Shown: piece by piece, positions 42,888-51,734 of the stretch
Numbering within the stretch: position 1 is the stretch's first letter
Layout: every line of letters begins with the position of its first letter
Origin: Aromatoleum petrolei
GTDB lineage: Bacteria; Pseudomonadota; Gammaproteobacteria; Burkholderiales; Rhodocyclaceae
Reading direction: 5' to 3'
DNA: 64,000 nucleotides
Assembly (NCBI RefSeq): GCF_017894385.1
Contig: NZ_CP059560.1
Span: 4,038,501 to 4,102,500, forward strand
Made by a program: the position numbers and the translations under genes
The notes under the pieces: generated by a model
Database searches by the model: none
Told to the model about the DNA's origin: nothing
The model's input: the letters and a program-made list of their open reading frames with translations, nothing else

Positions 42888-43705
42888 CCCGCCAGGTCGA
42901 GTTCGGCGCTTTCGCGAATGCGGCGCAGGTTGGCGGGCTCCATTTCGAGCAAGGCCCAGATCGTGGGGTCGATGCGCTCGGCGGCGGCGGTGCTCGATTC
43001 GTTTTCCTGGTCCGCCTCGGCAATGCGCGCGGCGACGTGCACCATCGCGGCCTCGTACACGTAGTCGCCGCCTAGGCGCGGCGTGGTCTGTGCGCCGATG
43101 ATGTCCACGAAGCTCGTCGGCAGGCGCCAGTGCGCCATCAGTGCAGCACCGACTTCGGCGTGGTCGCAACCGACGATGCGGCGTTCCGCGAGGTGCAGTG
43201 ATTCACCGCTGCCGGCTGCGACGACGCGCGCTTCGCGCGTGAGCTCAGGGATCGTCTGGTACATCACCAGGTGACCGATGTCGGATAGCAGGCCGATGAC
43301 GAACAGCCGCTCGACCCCGATCATGCCCTGGCTGCGGCCGATCTCGCGTGCAGCGAGTCCGCGCATGACGCTTCCGCGCCAGAAGCGCGGCATGTCGAGG
43401 TGGCGCGGCGCAAAGAGGGTAAACGTGCCGCTCACGGAGATGGCCAGCACGAGGTCATGCACCTGCTGGATGCCGAGAACAGTGACGGCGCGCGAGATCG
43501 TTTCGATCCTTCCTCCGTAGCCGTAGAAGGCACTGTTCGCAAGGCGCAGCAGGCTGGAGGCGATTGCAGGGTCGGTGCTGATGGCGTGGGCGACGCTCGC
43601 CGTCGAACCGGCGGGGGCGTCGAGTTCGTCGCGAATGCGCAGATAGACGCTCGGCAGGGTGGCGAGCGTGGTGACGTTGGCGACGAGTTCCTGGGCGGAG
43701 TGCAT
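42836..43705 (-). CDS. HDOD domain signalling protein
   Basis: HDOD proteins are relatives of HD phosphohydrolases used in signalling and stress responses; most have no shown catalysis. ATG 43705 gives 289 residues beginning MHSAQELVANVTTLATLPSV. The HDOD core covers about residues 15-210: LPSVYLRIRDELD, ISTDPAIASSLLRLANSAFYG, AVTVLGIQQVHDLVLAISV, VIGLLSDIGHLVMYQ, and CDHAEVGAALMAHWRLP. The remaining C-terminal part is helical without a recognisable output domain. A DUF2189 gene lies 23 bases upstream in the same direction. Its 3' end overlaps hoxW tail to tail. Confidence 0.88.
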   Translation of the reverse strand: MHSAQELVANVTTLATLPSVYLRIRDELDAPAGSTASVAHAISTDPAIASSLLRLANSAFYGYGGRIETISRAVTVLGIQQVHDLVLAISVSGTFTLFAPRHLDMPRFWRGSVMRGLAAREIGRSQGMIGVERLFVIGLLSDIGHLVMYQTIPELTREARVVAAGSGESLHLAERRIVGCDHAEVGAALMAHWRLPTSFVDIIGAQTTPRLGGDYVYEAAMVHVAARIAEADQENESSTAAAERIDPTIWALLEMEPANLRRIRESAELDLAGYTALFFPNLGNERAHA

Positions 43706-43728
43706 GACGATGTTCCGATAGGGCGTGT

Positions 43729-44541
43729 TCAATGTGTTGCCGTCGGGGGCGAGCCGTCCCCGGTGGGGGCGACGAGGTCGCGGTAGGCGTGCCAGCTGGC
43801 ATGACCGACGATGGGCATCAATACGACCAGTCCGAGATGGAAGCTGAGGAAGCCAATTATAGTCAGTATGACTATGAGCGAGGCCCAGACGAGCATGGCG
43901 CCGGGGTTGCGAGCGAGGGCGCCGATGCTGGCGAGCATGGAGGAGATGGCGTCCTGGTTGCGGTCGAGCATGAGCGGGACGGAAATCACGCTCGCAGCGA
44001 ACACGATGCAGGCGAACAGCAGGCCGACGCAGAAATACACGAGCAGGAACTCGAGGTTTTCGAGCGTCACGAGTTGGTTGAGAAAGCCGCTGAGGTTGGG
44101 CAGCTCGTTGGTATAGAAAAGTGCGAAGATGACCAGCGATGCACGCGCCCAGACGAGGAACACCACGCCGAGGACGACCGCGAAGATGCCTATGTTGCCG
44201 GCGTTGCGCCGCCACACCGTGAGCGTCGGCAGCAGGGCGCAGGCCTGCCCTTCTTCACGCCGGCGGCTGATCTCGTAGAGGCCCATCGCGAGGAAGGGGC
44301 CGAGCAGCAGGAATCCTGAGGTCATCGCGGCGGTGTATTCGTAGGCGTGCTCGAACACCATCGTGACGAGCAGGCCCATCGCCGCGAAGCAGAAGCCGTA
44401 GAAGAGGCTGGGAATCGGACATGCGCGGAAATCGCCTATCCCGCGCCCGATCCAGCGCAGGGGGGCGCCCGCATCGACTTCGCGGACGGTCGGAAAGACA
44501 GGTTCTTCAGCTGTCGTACCCGTATCGTTCTGCAGCGACAT
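43729..44541 (-). CDS. DUF2189 integral membrane protein
   Basis: The function of this family is not established. ATG 44541 with the ribosome site CAGGAGAG gives 270 residues. After a soluble N-terminus comes the family segment APLRWIGRGIGDFRACP and about six hydrophobic helices, including SLFYGFCFAAMGLLVTMVF, GIFAVVLGVVFLVWARASLV and LIVILTIIGFLSFHLGLVVL. The C-terminal motif PIVGHASWHAYRDLV is typical of DUF2189. It is followed by the HDOD gene and probably shares its transcript. Confidence 0.85.
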   Translation of the reverse strand: MSLQNDTGTTAEEPVFPTVREVDAGAPLRWIGRGIGDFRACPIPSLFYGFCFAAMGLLVTMVFEHAYEYTAAMTSGFLLLGPFLAMGLYEISRRREEGQACALLPTLTVWRRNAGNIGIFAVVLGVVFLVWARASLVIFALFYTNELPNLSGFLNQLVTLENLEFLLVYFCVGLLFACIVFAASVISVPLMLDRNQDAISSMLASIGALARNPGAMLVWASLIVILTIIGFLSFHLGLVVLMPIVGHASWHAYRDLVAPTGDGSPPTATH

Positions 44542-44599
44542 GGTTCTCTCCTGTTGGGGCTTGTCGTGCGGCGGCGAACGGGGCTTCCTTGTTGTTGTG

Positions 44600-45409
44600 T
44601 TATGCGCTGGTGAGGAAGCCTCGCATGGCATCGCCGACCGCATCGGGCGCTTCGGCCATCATCGCATGACCGGCGCCTTTGATCACTATCATACGCGCGC
44701 CGCCGGGAACCTTGGCGAGCGCTTCCTGCAGGGGTTTGACTGCCTTGCGGGGCGTCATCTGGTCGCGTTCGCCGCACAGCATCGCGCATGGCACGGCGAT
44801 GCGCGATGCGGCCTCAAGGCCGCCCTGGTAGGCATTGCAGGCGGCGAGGTCGTTGGCGAGCACGCCTTCGCGCTGGCGCTCCATGAGGCGCTGGTTGAGA
44901 CCGGTGAGGGACACGCCGGGAATGGGGCTCGCGCCGAGTTGCGAGGCGGGGGTGTAGGACCACTGGTTGATCATCCCGTGCGCAAGCTCGCGTGCGTTTG
45001 CAGCGGCGCCGAGGAGCGGTGGCGCGACGGGCATCGGGGCGACGCTGCCGATGAGGATGAGTTTCCGGATGCGTTCGGGAGCCTGCGCGGCGGCCTGGAG
45101 GGCGACGAGCGAACCCATGCTGTGGCCGGCGAGGGCGGCGTGGACGACGCCCGCCGCGTCGAGCAGGGCCTCGACCCAGTCCGCAAGGGCCTCAATGGTG
45201 GGCAGCGGGCTGCCCTGCGAGCGGCCGTGACCGGGGAGGTCCGGTGCAAGCACGGCAAGGCCGTGGTGCGCGAGCTGGCGGGCCTGGTAGTTCCACACGC
45301 TGTGGTCGTGGCCGGCGCCGTGGATGAGGACGACGACGGGCAGTTGGCGGTCGAAGGGGCGGCCGCCAGTGTAGAGGTAGACGGGCGTGTCGTTGATGCT
45401 CAGTTCCAT
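44600..45409 (-). CDS. Alpha/beta hydrolase
   Basis: The 269-residue protein starts at ATG 45409, 4 bases after the metY stop, so the two are almost surely cotranscribed. It has the alpha/beta hydrolase layout: oxyanion region LIHGAGHDHSVW, DLPGHGRSQG, nucleophile elbow AGHSMGSLVA (Ser near residue 98), an acid candidate in CGERDQMTP, and the catalytic His in IKGAGHAMMAEAPD. The substrate cannot be told from sequence. The link with metY suggests a hydrolytic or acyl-transfer step in sulfur or homoserine metabolism, but it does not have the length or motifs of homoserine O-acetyltransferase MetX. Confidence 0.85.
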   Translation of the reverse strand: MELSINDTPVYLYTGGRPFDRQLPVVVLIHGAGHDHSVWNYQARQLAHHGLAVLAPDLPGHGRSQGSPLPTIEALADWVEALLDAAGVVHAALAGHSMGSLVALQAAAQAPERIRKLILIGSVAPMPVAPPLLGAAANARELAHGMINQWSYTPASQLGASPIPGVSLTGLNQRLMERQREGVLANDLAACNAYQGGLEAASRIAVPCAMLCGERDQMTPRKAVKPLQEALAKVPGGARMIVIKGAGHAMMAEAPDAVGDAMRGFLTSA

Positions 45410-45413
45410 GGGT

Positions 45414-46718
45414 CTAGCCCTGCACGACGCGACTGGCGGCGTAGAGGCCGCGGTCGAGGTCTTCGATGAGGTCGTCGGCGCTCTCCAGCCCGACCGACAG
45501 GCGCACGGTGCCTTCTCCGATGCCCGCGGCGGCGAGATCCTGCGCGGACATGCGGAAATGGGTGGTGCTCGCGGGGTGGATGACCAGGGACTTGGCGTCG
45601 CCGACGTTGGCCAGATGCGAGAACACCCGCAGGCCCTCGATGAAGGCGCGGCCGGCGGCGCGGCTGCCCTTGAGCTCGAAGGACAGCACAGAGCCCGCAC
45701 CGTCGGGCAGCAGGCGGGCGGCAAGCGCGTGGTCGCGATGGCTGGCGAGGCCGGGCCAGGCGACATGCGCGACGAGTGGATGGGCTGCGAGGTGCTCGGC
45801 AACCCGGCGCGCGTTGGCGACGTGGGCACGCATGCGCAGCGGCAGGGTCTCCATGCCTTGCAGGATCTGGAAGGCGTTCATCGGCGACAGGCAGGCGCCG
45901 AAGTCGCGCAGGCCTTCACGCCGTGCGCGCAGGAGGAAGGCGGCGATGGGGGATTCCTCGGCGAAATCCATGCCGTGGAAGCCGTCGTAGGGTTCGGTGA
46001 GCGTGGGGAAGAGGCCGGAGGCTTCCCAGTCGAAGCGCCCGCCATCCACGAGCAGGCCGCCGACCGCGACGCCATGGCCCCCGAGGAATTTGGTCGCCGA
46101 GTGCAGCACGAGGTCGGCGCCGAGGGCGAGCGGGCGCTGCAGGCAGGGGGTGACGAGGGTCGCGTCGACCAGCAGCGGCACCCGATAGGCGTGCGCGATG
46201 TCGGCGACCGTGGGGATGTCGAGCACGTCCAGGCCGGGGTTGCCGAGCGATTCGCCGAAGAAGAGGCGTGTCTCGGGGCGGACGGCGGCGCGCCAGGCGT
46301 CCGGGTCGTGCGGATCGACGAAGGTGGTGGTGATGCCGAAGCGCGGCAGGGTGTAGGCGAGCAGGTTGTGCGAGCCACCGTACAGCGCGTGCGAGGCGAC
46401 GATGTGGCCGCCAGCGCCCATCAGGGTGGTGATTGCCAGATGCAGGGCGGCCTGTCCGCTCGCGACGGCGATTGCTCCGACTCCACCTTCGAGGGCGGCG
46501 ATGCGTTCCTCGAGCATCGCGTTGGTCGGGTTGGAGATGCGCGTATAGACGTGGCCGGGGCGCTCGAGGTTGAACAGCGCGGCGGCGTGGTCGGTGTCCG
46601 GGAAGACGTAGCTTGTGGTGAAGTAGATGGGGGCTGCGCGGGCGCCAAAGGCGGGGTCGGGGGACTGGCCGGCGTGGAGCGCGAGAGTTTCGGGTCCGAA
46701 GGTCTTGGGTTGGGTCAT
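45414..46718 (-). CDS. metY: O-acetylhomoserine (thiol)-lyase / sulfhydrylase MetY family
   Basis: MetY uses pyridoxal phosphate to make homocysteine from O-acetylhomoserine and sulfide. The 434-residue length fits MetY rather than the about 390-residue cystathionine enzymes. Motifs: [20 protein letters not shown] at the N-terminus, [47 protein letters not shown], and the PLP lysine in [17 protein letters not shown]. The C-terminal [20 protein letters not shown] is typical. A related cystathionine-type activity cannot be excluded by sequence alone. Confidence 0.92.
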   Translation of the reverse strand: MTQPKTFGPETLALHAGQSPDPAFGARAAPIYFTTSYVFPDTDHAAALFNLERPGHVYTRISNPTNAMLEERIAALEGGVGAIAVASGQAALHLAITTLMGAGGHIVASHALYGGSHNLLAYTLPRFGITTTFVDPHDPDAWRAAVRPETRLFFGESLGNPGLDVLDIPTVADIAHAYRVPLLVDATLVTPCLQRPLALGADLVLHSATKFLGGHGVAVGGLLVDGGRFDWEASGLFPTLTEPYDGFHGMDFAEESPIAAFLLRARREGLRDFGACLSPMNAFQILQGMETLPLRMRAHVANARRVAEHLAAHPLVAHVAWPGLASHRDHALAARLLPDGAGSVLSFELKGSRAAGRAFIEGLRVFSHLANVGDAKSLVIHPASTTHFRMSAQDLAAAGIGEGTVRLSVGLESADDLIEDLDRGLYAASRVVQG

Positions 46719-46755
46719 CGGCGGGGCTGCGGATTGTCCTCGGCGCGAGCGGGGC

Positions 46756-46971
46756 TCACGCCAGTTCGTCGGGGTCGAGCATGCGCTGGATGACGGAGAT
46801 GCGGTCCTTGAGGGCGAGCTTGCGCTTCTTCAGACGGCGCAGCAGCAGTTCGTCTTCCTGCGGGGAGCCCTGCAGACGCGTGATGGCGTCATCAAGGTCG
46901 CGGTGCTCGTTGCGGAGCTCCGTGAGCCGGATCTGCAGGCTGGTGACGTGGTCGAAGGCTTCCTCTGTCAT
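46756..46971 (-). CDS. YdcH-family small protein (DUF465)
   Basis: This 71-residue protein is mostly a charged helical hairpin, with the DUF465 signature around HRDLDDAITRLQG, then ELLLRRLKKRKLALKDRISV. The family has no fixed function. It precedes metY by 37 bases in the same direction. Confidence 0.85.
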   Translation of the reverse strand: MTEEAFDHVTSLQIRLTELRNEHRDLDDAITRLQGSPQEDELLLRRLKKRKLALKDRISVIQRMLDPDELA

Positions 46972-47063
46972 CGGGTACCTGCTCGGGGTGGGCGTATGTA
47001 CGCCGTTGGAGGGACAGTCAGACCGGTAATCTTATGCGCCGCGCGGGGCGATGACAACTCGTT

Positions 47064-47077
47064 GCGCCGCGCGGCGC
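47064..47077. repeat. GC-only 14-base palindrome after the radical SAM gene
   Basis: GCGCCGCGCGGCGC is a perfect palindrome; its first 11 bases are repeated at about 47036-47046. No T run follows on either strand, so it is not an obvious intrinsic terminator. Confidence 0.4.
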
Positions 47078-47086
47078 TGCGTTCCG

Positions 47087-48682
47087 TCAGACGGTGTCGC
47101 GAACCACCCCGGATGCGTCTTTGCGGGTGATGGAGACCGGCGTGGCCGAACGTGCCTTGTCGGCCAGCAGTTCCGCGCCGAGATGCGCCTTCAGTTCCGC
47201 CGGCTGGCGCGGGTGGGGGGGGAAGTCGCGGCGCGCGGCTTCGAGCTGCGCGCGGTTCGCGCTGAAGTAGCGCGCGGCCTTGACCGCACGCGGGAGGTTG
47301 CGGATCAGGTGCCAAAGGCTCCAGCGGTGTTCCCACAAGCGGCGGGCGAAGCGACGGCGGTAGCCCTCGCTGTCGTAGAAGCGGCGGACGTGCCAGTTGT
47401 AGAGGGCGTCCATCTCCTCGCGCGAGGCGAAGCCTGCAGGACGGTATACGAAGTTGAGGCAGTTCATCAGGCGCCAGTCCTCGCAGAAGTCGCCGCTGCT
47501 GCCGTCGACGCATTCGTCCCAGATCGGCGCGCCGTACATGGGGCTGAACTTGGTCATGTTCATCTCGTCGAGGTCCAGCGAGAGGATGAAGTCGCTGGTC
47601 GCGCGCAGCGTCTGCGGCGTCTCGCCGGGCAGACCGAAGATGAAGAGGCCCTTGGCGCGCAGCCCCGCGGCGTGGATCTTGCGGACGGTGTCGCGCACGG
47701 CGTCGAGAGTGACGCCGGCCTTGTGGCGTTCCATCATTGCAGGATCGGCGGACTCGATGCCGAGCGAAACCATCAGCGCGCCGGCGCGCTTCAGCTGGTG
47801 CAGCATCTCCTGCGAGGTGTGGCCGGTGCGGATCGCGCAGTTGAACTGCATGCCCAGGGGCTTTTCGATGAGCAGGCAGCACAGTTCGTCGACGCGCTTG
47901 CGGCTGGCGGTGAACAGGTCGTCGTAGAAGTTGATGTGGTGAACGCCGAACTTGTCGCGCAGGTGCTTCATGTGCGCGTAGATGTAGGCGGCGGAATTCA
48001 CCTTGTAGAGGCGCTCGAACACGGTGCGGTCGCAGAACGAGCAGGTGTAGGGGCAGCCGCGCGAGGTGATCATCGTGGCGCCGTGGCGTTTGGCGTAGGA
48101 GAAGAGCGGGAGGTGGTAGCCGGCGGGGAAGCCGGCGAGCTTCTCGTAGGCGGGGAAGGGCAGTTCGTCGAGGTCGAGGATGCGCGGCCGCCGCGGGTTG
48201 GAGACGATGCGCGAGCCGTTGCGCCACACCAGGTTGTCGATCGCGGCGAGGGGCTTGCCGTCGGCGAGGTCGAGCAGGGGGCCTTCGCCTTCGCCGATGC
48301 TCAGGTAGTCGATCTCGGGGAAGTGCTCGAGCAGCGCCGCGCCGATGGAGGAGGCATGGACGTTGCCGAGCACGATGCGGATGTCCGGGCGCCGGCCTCG
48401 GATGCTCGTTGCCATGTCGACGGCGTCCATGAACGCCGAGGTCGTCGCGGAGAAGCCGACGAGTTCGGGGTCGGTGGCGAGGATGGCGTCGACGTTGGCT
48501 TCGATGCCGGACGGCGCGAACGGTCCTAGGCAGTCGTGGACGGCTGTTTCGTGACCGTGCTTGTCCAGCCAGGCGGCGAGCGACAGGATGCCGATCGGCG
48601 CCATGCGGTTGGCCAGCACCGAGAAGTCGGGTTGTCCGGGGACGAAGTTGAAGCCGGCCGGATGGACGAGGGTGACGCGCAC
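47087..48682 (-). CDS. B12-binding-domain radical SAM protein
   Basis: The 531-residue protein starts at GTG 48682, 7 bases after the stop of the HDOD gene. Residues 1 to about 150 are a cobalamin-binding-like Rossmann domain (LANRMAPIGILSLAAWLD, LVGFSATTSAF, LGNVHASSIGAALLEHFPEI, IGEGEGPLLDL), but the classical DxHxxG cobalamin His motif is not visible. The radical SAM core has SRGCPYTCSFCDRTVF, with the three cluster cysteines near residues 207-214, and later SLGIESADPAMMERH and GLFIFGLPGETPQTLRAT. The C-terminal 130 residues are basic and unassigned. Relatives include BchE-like methylases and cyclases; substrate unknown. It is in a tight group with HDOD and HD-GYP genes. Confidence 0.87.
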   Translation of the reverse strand: MRVTLVHPAGFNFVPGQPDFSVLANRMAPIGILSLAAWLDKHGHETAVHDCLGPFAPSGIEANVDAILATDPELVGFSATTSAFMDAVDMATSIRGRRPDIRIVLGNVHASSIGAALLEHFPEIDYLSIGEGEGPLLDLADGKPLAAIDNLVWRNGSRIVSNPRRPRILDLDELPFPAYEKLAGFPAGYHLPLFSYAKRHGATMITSRGCPYTCSFCDRTVFERLYKVNSAAYIYAHMKHLRDKFGVHHINFYDDLFTASRKRVDELCCLLIEKPLGMQFNCAIRTGHTSQEMLHQLKRAGALMVSLGIESADPAMMERHKAGVTLDAVRDTVRKIHAAGLRAKGLFIFGLPGETPQTLRATSDFILSLDLDEMNMTKFSPMYGAPIWDECVDGSSGDFCEDWRLMNCLNFVYRPAGFASREEMDALYNWHVRRFYDSEGYRRRFARRLWEHRWSLWHLIRNLPRAVKAARYFSANRAQLEAARRDFPPHPRQPAELKAHLGAELLADKARSATPVSITRKDASGVVRDTV

Positions 48683-48689
48683 GGGGGCG

Positions 48690-49550
48690 TCAGCCGCAGA
48701 GCGCAGCGAGGATCAGCTGGCGGTTTTCGCGGGTCGATTCGAGCAGGTGGTTCAGGTCCTGCTGGTTGATCCCGTGCGTGGCCGCGTCGAGCAGGTTGGT
48801 ACGGTGGTCCAGCCCGAGAAGTTTGTCGAAGGGGTTGGGCGTTTCGGCGGCGAGTTCCGCAACGAAAAGGATGTCGGCGAGGTTGGCGGGGGGCCAGGAA
48901 CCGCCGTAGGGGTTGCTGCACTCGAACGCGTCCAGGATCGATTCGGGCAGTTCGAATACGTCCAGGACGGCCTCGCTGACGGGTTCGCTCCAGGTGGTCA
49001 CGAACTCGGCAAAACGCGGCAGGTCGTCTTCGAGGGCGGGGTATTCCGCCGCGCGGGCGAGCAGCAGGAACTGCCCGATATCGGCCAGCATGCCTGCGAA
49101 CATCGCGGTGTCGGGATTGGCGACGCGCAGTTCACGGGCGAGGGCGGAGGACCACGCGGCGACGTCGACCGAGTGCATCCACAATCCTGAGGCGATGGCG
49201 CGCATCTTGGGCGAGCGGTGATCCTGAGCGAGCTGTTCCGCCGCTACCGCGAAGGCCAGGCAACGCAGCGACGAAAGGCCTATGCGACGCACGGCATCGG
49301 CGACATTGGTGATGGGGGTCGCATGCGGATTGAGCGCGACGGCATTGGCCATGCGCACGGTCTTGGCACTGAGGACGGGCTCGGTCTTGACCGCCGCGGC
49401 GATCTCTTCCAGCGAGGATGCGGGGCTGTCGGCGAGCCGCTTGATGCGCAAGGAGACATCGAGGGACGTGGGGAAGCTGAGATGCCCTTCGGCAATCTCG
49501 GCTTCGATCTGCTCGCCGAATGCTCGTGCCTGAGATTCGAAATCCTGCAT
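48690..49550 (-). CDS. HDOD domain protein, second copy
   Basis: ATG 49550 gives 286 residues; a longer frame upstream runs antisense to nothing recognisable and overlaps the HD-GYP gene, so it is rejected. The HDOD core includes FPTSLDVSLRIKRLADSPAS, AVKTEPVLSAKTVRMANAVA, ITNVADAVRRIGLSSLRCLA, MHSVDVAAWSSALA and MFAGMLADIGQFLLLARA. It is divergent from the HDOD protein at 42,836 and shares little beyond the fold motifs. It lies 32 bases after the HD-GYP gene and 7 bases before the radical SAM gene, so the three are likely one transcript. Confidence 0.86.
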   Translation of the reverse strand: MQDFESQARAFGEQIEAEIAEGHLSFPTSLDVSLRIKRLADSPASSLEEIAAAVKTEPVLSAKTVRMANAVALNPHATPITNVADAVRRIGLSSLRCLAFAVAAEQLAQDHRSPKMRAIASGLWMHSVDVAAWSSALARELRVANPDTAMFAGMLADIGQFLLLARAAEYPALEDDLPRFAEFVTTWSEPVSEAVLDVFELPESILDAFECSNPYGGSWPPANLADILFVAELAAETPNPFDKLLGLDHRTNLLDAATHGINQQDLNHLLESTRENRQLILAALCG

Positions 49551-49582
49551 CACGCCCCCGGATGGAAGTTGTTCTTGACAGT

Positions 49583-50911
49583 CTACCCCGCTTGCACGGC
49601 TGCCGCCGGGACTTCGTTGTGCGCGGAAGCGGTCTGCGGGCTGATCGTCGCGGCCGTGTTGCTTCCGTCGAGTTCGTGAATCAGCGGAGCGAGCCATTCG
49701 AGCGGCGTCCCTTCGGCTTGGGCTTCGGCGCGAAGGTGCAGATTGCGCGCAAGGTTGCGCATGCGCCACTCGATTTCGCGGATCACGAGATTGATCTCCG
49801 CGATGAGTTCGCCGTCGAGGTTGCCGGCTCCGAGGGAATTGGCCTCGATGACGCCGGTGGAGCGCAGCGACTTGAGCAGGTTGTGGAGCAGTGCGAGGGC
49901 GTTGGTGGCCGTTTGCCGCAAGAAGGGTGTCTGCCCTTTGGCAATCAGCAGTTCGGCCTCGGTTATCGCGGCGTTCATGCGCCGGCAGCTTTCCTGGATG
50001 CGCGTGGCGAAGTCGCCCTCGGGCGTGGTTCCGAACACGTCTTCGCCATTGCGCAGGGCCTGGGTCACGACTGCAACCGCGTCGTGGTCGAATTCTTCGG
50101 GAACGATGCGCAGCGCGAGCGATGCGCGCAGTGCAGCGCCATCGTCGCCGCGCGCAAGGATGGCGCCCACGGAATCGGCGACCGCGAGCCACGAACCGAG
50201 GCGGCTGTGGCTGCTGCGCCCCACCTGATTCGGGTAGCCGCTGCCGTCGAGGCGTTCGTGGTGGTGGGCGACGCATTGACCGATGGCGGCCGGCAGCGTG
50301 GTGAGTTCGGCAATGAGGAGCTGGCCGACGCGGGGATGGCTGGCCACGTGCTTCCATTCCCCCGGCTGGAGGCGGTAACTGTCGCGCAGGAAGTCCGGGT
50401 TGATGTACATCTCGCCGAGGTCGTGCACCAAGGCCGCGACCAGCAGGAGTTGTGCGTCGTGATCACTCGCGTTCAGGCGTGCGGCAATTCCGGCGCAGAT
50501 GACGACCGCGCTCAGGGCATGCTTGAAGCTGCCGCTGCCCTTGGCATGCGCGGCGGTAAGCAGCAGGCGCAACGGCGGCGGGAGCGGCACGTTGCGCATA
50601 TTGTTGATGAGCCCCATCGCGTCGCGGTTGACGATGCGGCCAAGCAGCGGATTCTGTTCGATGTGCGCGCTGCAGGCGCTGGCGACGTCACCGAATGCGA
50701 TGGCGCCATCGACGGTAAGCGTGGCCTCGAGCGGTTTCGCCAGCTTTCGGCGGAGGAGCTTCTCCTGCAGATCGGCGGACACGGGCTTGCCCTTCGCCCA
50801 GAGTTTCATCCCGCGCTCATCGTAGATGTCTTCGGCAGCCTCCACCGTTCGCGTTTCGGCGAGTTCTACGATGCGTCCAAGGCAGTGCTGGTTGACCGAA
50901 TTGAATAGCAT
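49583..50911 (-). CDS. HD-GYP domain protein, putative cyclic-di-GMP phosphodiesterase
   Basis: ATG 50911 (MLFNSVNQHCLGRI) gives 442 residues. Residues 1 to about 130 are an unassigned helical N-domain. The HD-GYP domain follows: LVHDLGEMYINPDFLRDS, where the canonical HDxGK Lys is replaced by Glu, LIAELTTLP, and AHHHERLDGSGYPNQ, which holds the HHExxDGSGYP signature. The final 120 residues are helical. Canonical members hydrolyse cyclic di-GMP at a bi- or trinuclear metal site; activity here is plausible but the Lys change deserves attention. First gene of the trio with HDOD and radical SAM. Confidence 0.88.
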   Translation of the reverse strand: MLFNSVNQHCLGRIVELAETRTVEAAEDIYDERGMKLWAKGKPVSADLQEKLLRRKLAKPLEATLTVDGAIAFGDVASACSAHIEQNPLLGRIVNRDAMGLINNMRNVPLPPPLRLLLTAAHAKGSGSFKHALSAVVICAGIAARLNASDHDAQLLLVAALVHDLGEMYINPDFLRDSYRLQPGEWKHVASHPRVGQLLIAELTTLPAAIGQCVAHHHERLDGSGYPNQVGRSSHSRLGSWLAVADSVGAILARGDDGAALRASLALRIVPEEFDHDAVAVVTQALRNGEDVFGTTPEGDFATRIQESCRRMNAAITEAELLIAKGQTPFLRQTATNALALLHNLLKSLRSTGVIEANSLGAGNLDGELIAEINLVIREIEWRMRNLARNLHLRAEAQAEGTPLEWLAPLIHELDGSNTAATISPQTASAHNEVPAAAVQAG

Positions 50912-51045
50912 GATGTGCTCGTCCTGGCGGAGGTGCCGGCAGCTGGGATGCGACCGGCACGATACCAACGGGATTTTGGGCGCTTGCTGCGGGGGGATCA
51001 ATAGGTAATTTCGCCCCCCGCGCGGCGTGCCGCCCGATCAGGCGA

Positions 51046-51459
51046 TCAGAGGCTGATCGAGGCTCCGATTGCGGCGATGCCTGCGCGCGCGATCAGGGCG
51101 TCGTCGGAGGATTTGACACCGGAGACACCCACTGCGCCGATCACTTCGCCGCCGACGACGATCATCTCGCCGCCTTCGAGCGGGGTGACGGGCAGGCCGA
51201 GGCCGGCGAAGCGCCCGTTGTTCACCATGTCTTCGATGGCCTTGCTGGGTTTGCGCATCATCACGCAGGTGCGGGCCTTCTCGGGCGCGACGCAGGCGCT
51301 CGACGGGGGCGCGTTGTCCAGGCGCTGAAGCCACAGCAGGTGGCCCCCTTCATCGCAGATCGCGATCGTGACGGCCCAGCCGTTGCGCAGGGCTTCGGTT
51401 TCCGCCGCGTTGGCGATCTTGCGTGCATCGTCGAGGGTCAGGACCTGGCGGGTCTTCAT
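51046..51459 (-). CDS. GlcG/HbpS-family protein (DUF336)
   Basis: The 137-residue protein begins MKTRQVLTLDDARKIANAAE, the standard start of the family; an upstream in-frame extension is discarded. It has the glycine-rich core GLPVTPLEGGEMIVVGGEVIG and the end GVSGVKSSDDALIARAGIAA. HbpS members bind heme and GlcG occurs with glycolate oxidase genes, yet the family role is broad. It stands alone 135 bases upstream of the HD-GYP gene on the same strand and may have its own promoter. Confidence 0.88.
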   Translation of the reverse strand: MKTRQVLTLDDARKIANAAETEALRNGWAVTIAICDEGGHLLWLQRLDNAPPSSACVAPEKARTCVMMRKPSKAIEDMVNNGRFAGLGLPVTPLEGGEMIVVGGEVIGAVGVSGVKSSDDALIARAGIAAIGASISL

Positions 51460-51734
51460 CTTGGGGCTCTCCAAAGGGCAAAAAGGGCGCAATTGTGCAG
51501 CGTGTGGCCGCTTTGGAGAAGCGTGCATAGGTGACCGAGCCGGGCGAGGGGGCCCGGGATGTCGGGGGGTGTGACGAATGCATGGGGTGCATGCACATTC
51601 TTGATGCGGATCACGTACATCTGTAGAAAACCGAAATACGCTGTCAATGCATCCCGTGCGCCGATTCCGAAAGAATACGCAAGGGAGATCCAGTTACCGC
51701 CTGAATGTGTGCGGAGCTGTTCGTGGAGAGAAAC
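51460..51734. other. 275-base intergenic region between DUF336 gene and chemoreceptor
   Basis: No gene, RNA or repeat is evident. It must hold the divergent promoters of both neighbours. A flagellar sigma-28 site was looked for in front of the chemoreceptor: GCCGATTC at 51660 resembles the -10, but no TAAA lies at the required distance. Confidence 0.5.

Noticed and set aside
42363..43705. Mobile-element boundary at the hox operon
   Set aside because: No insertion sequence, inverted repeats or transposase fragments were seen on either side.
51640..51670. Sigma-28 promoter for the chemoreceptor
   Set aside because: GCCGATTC looks like the -10 half, but no TAAA lies 15 bases upstream.
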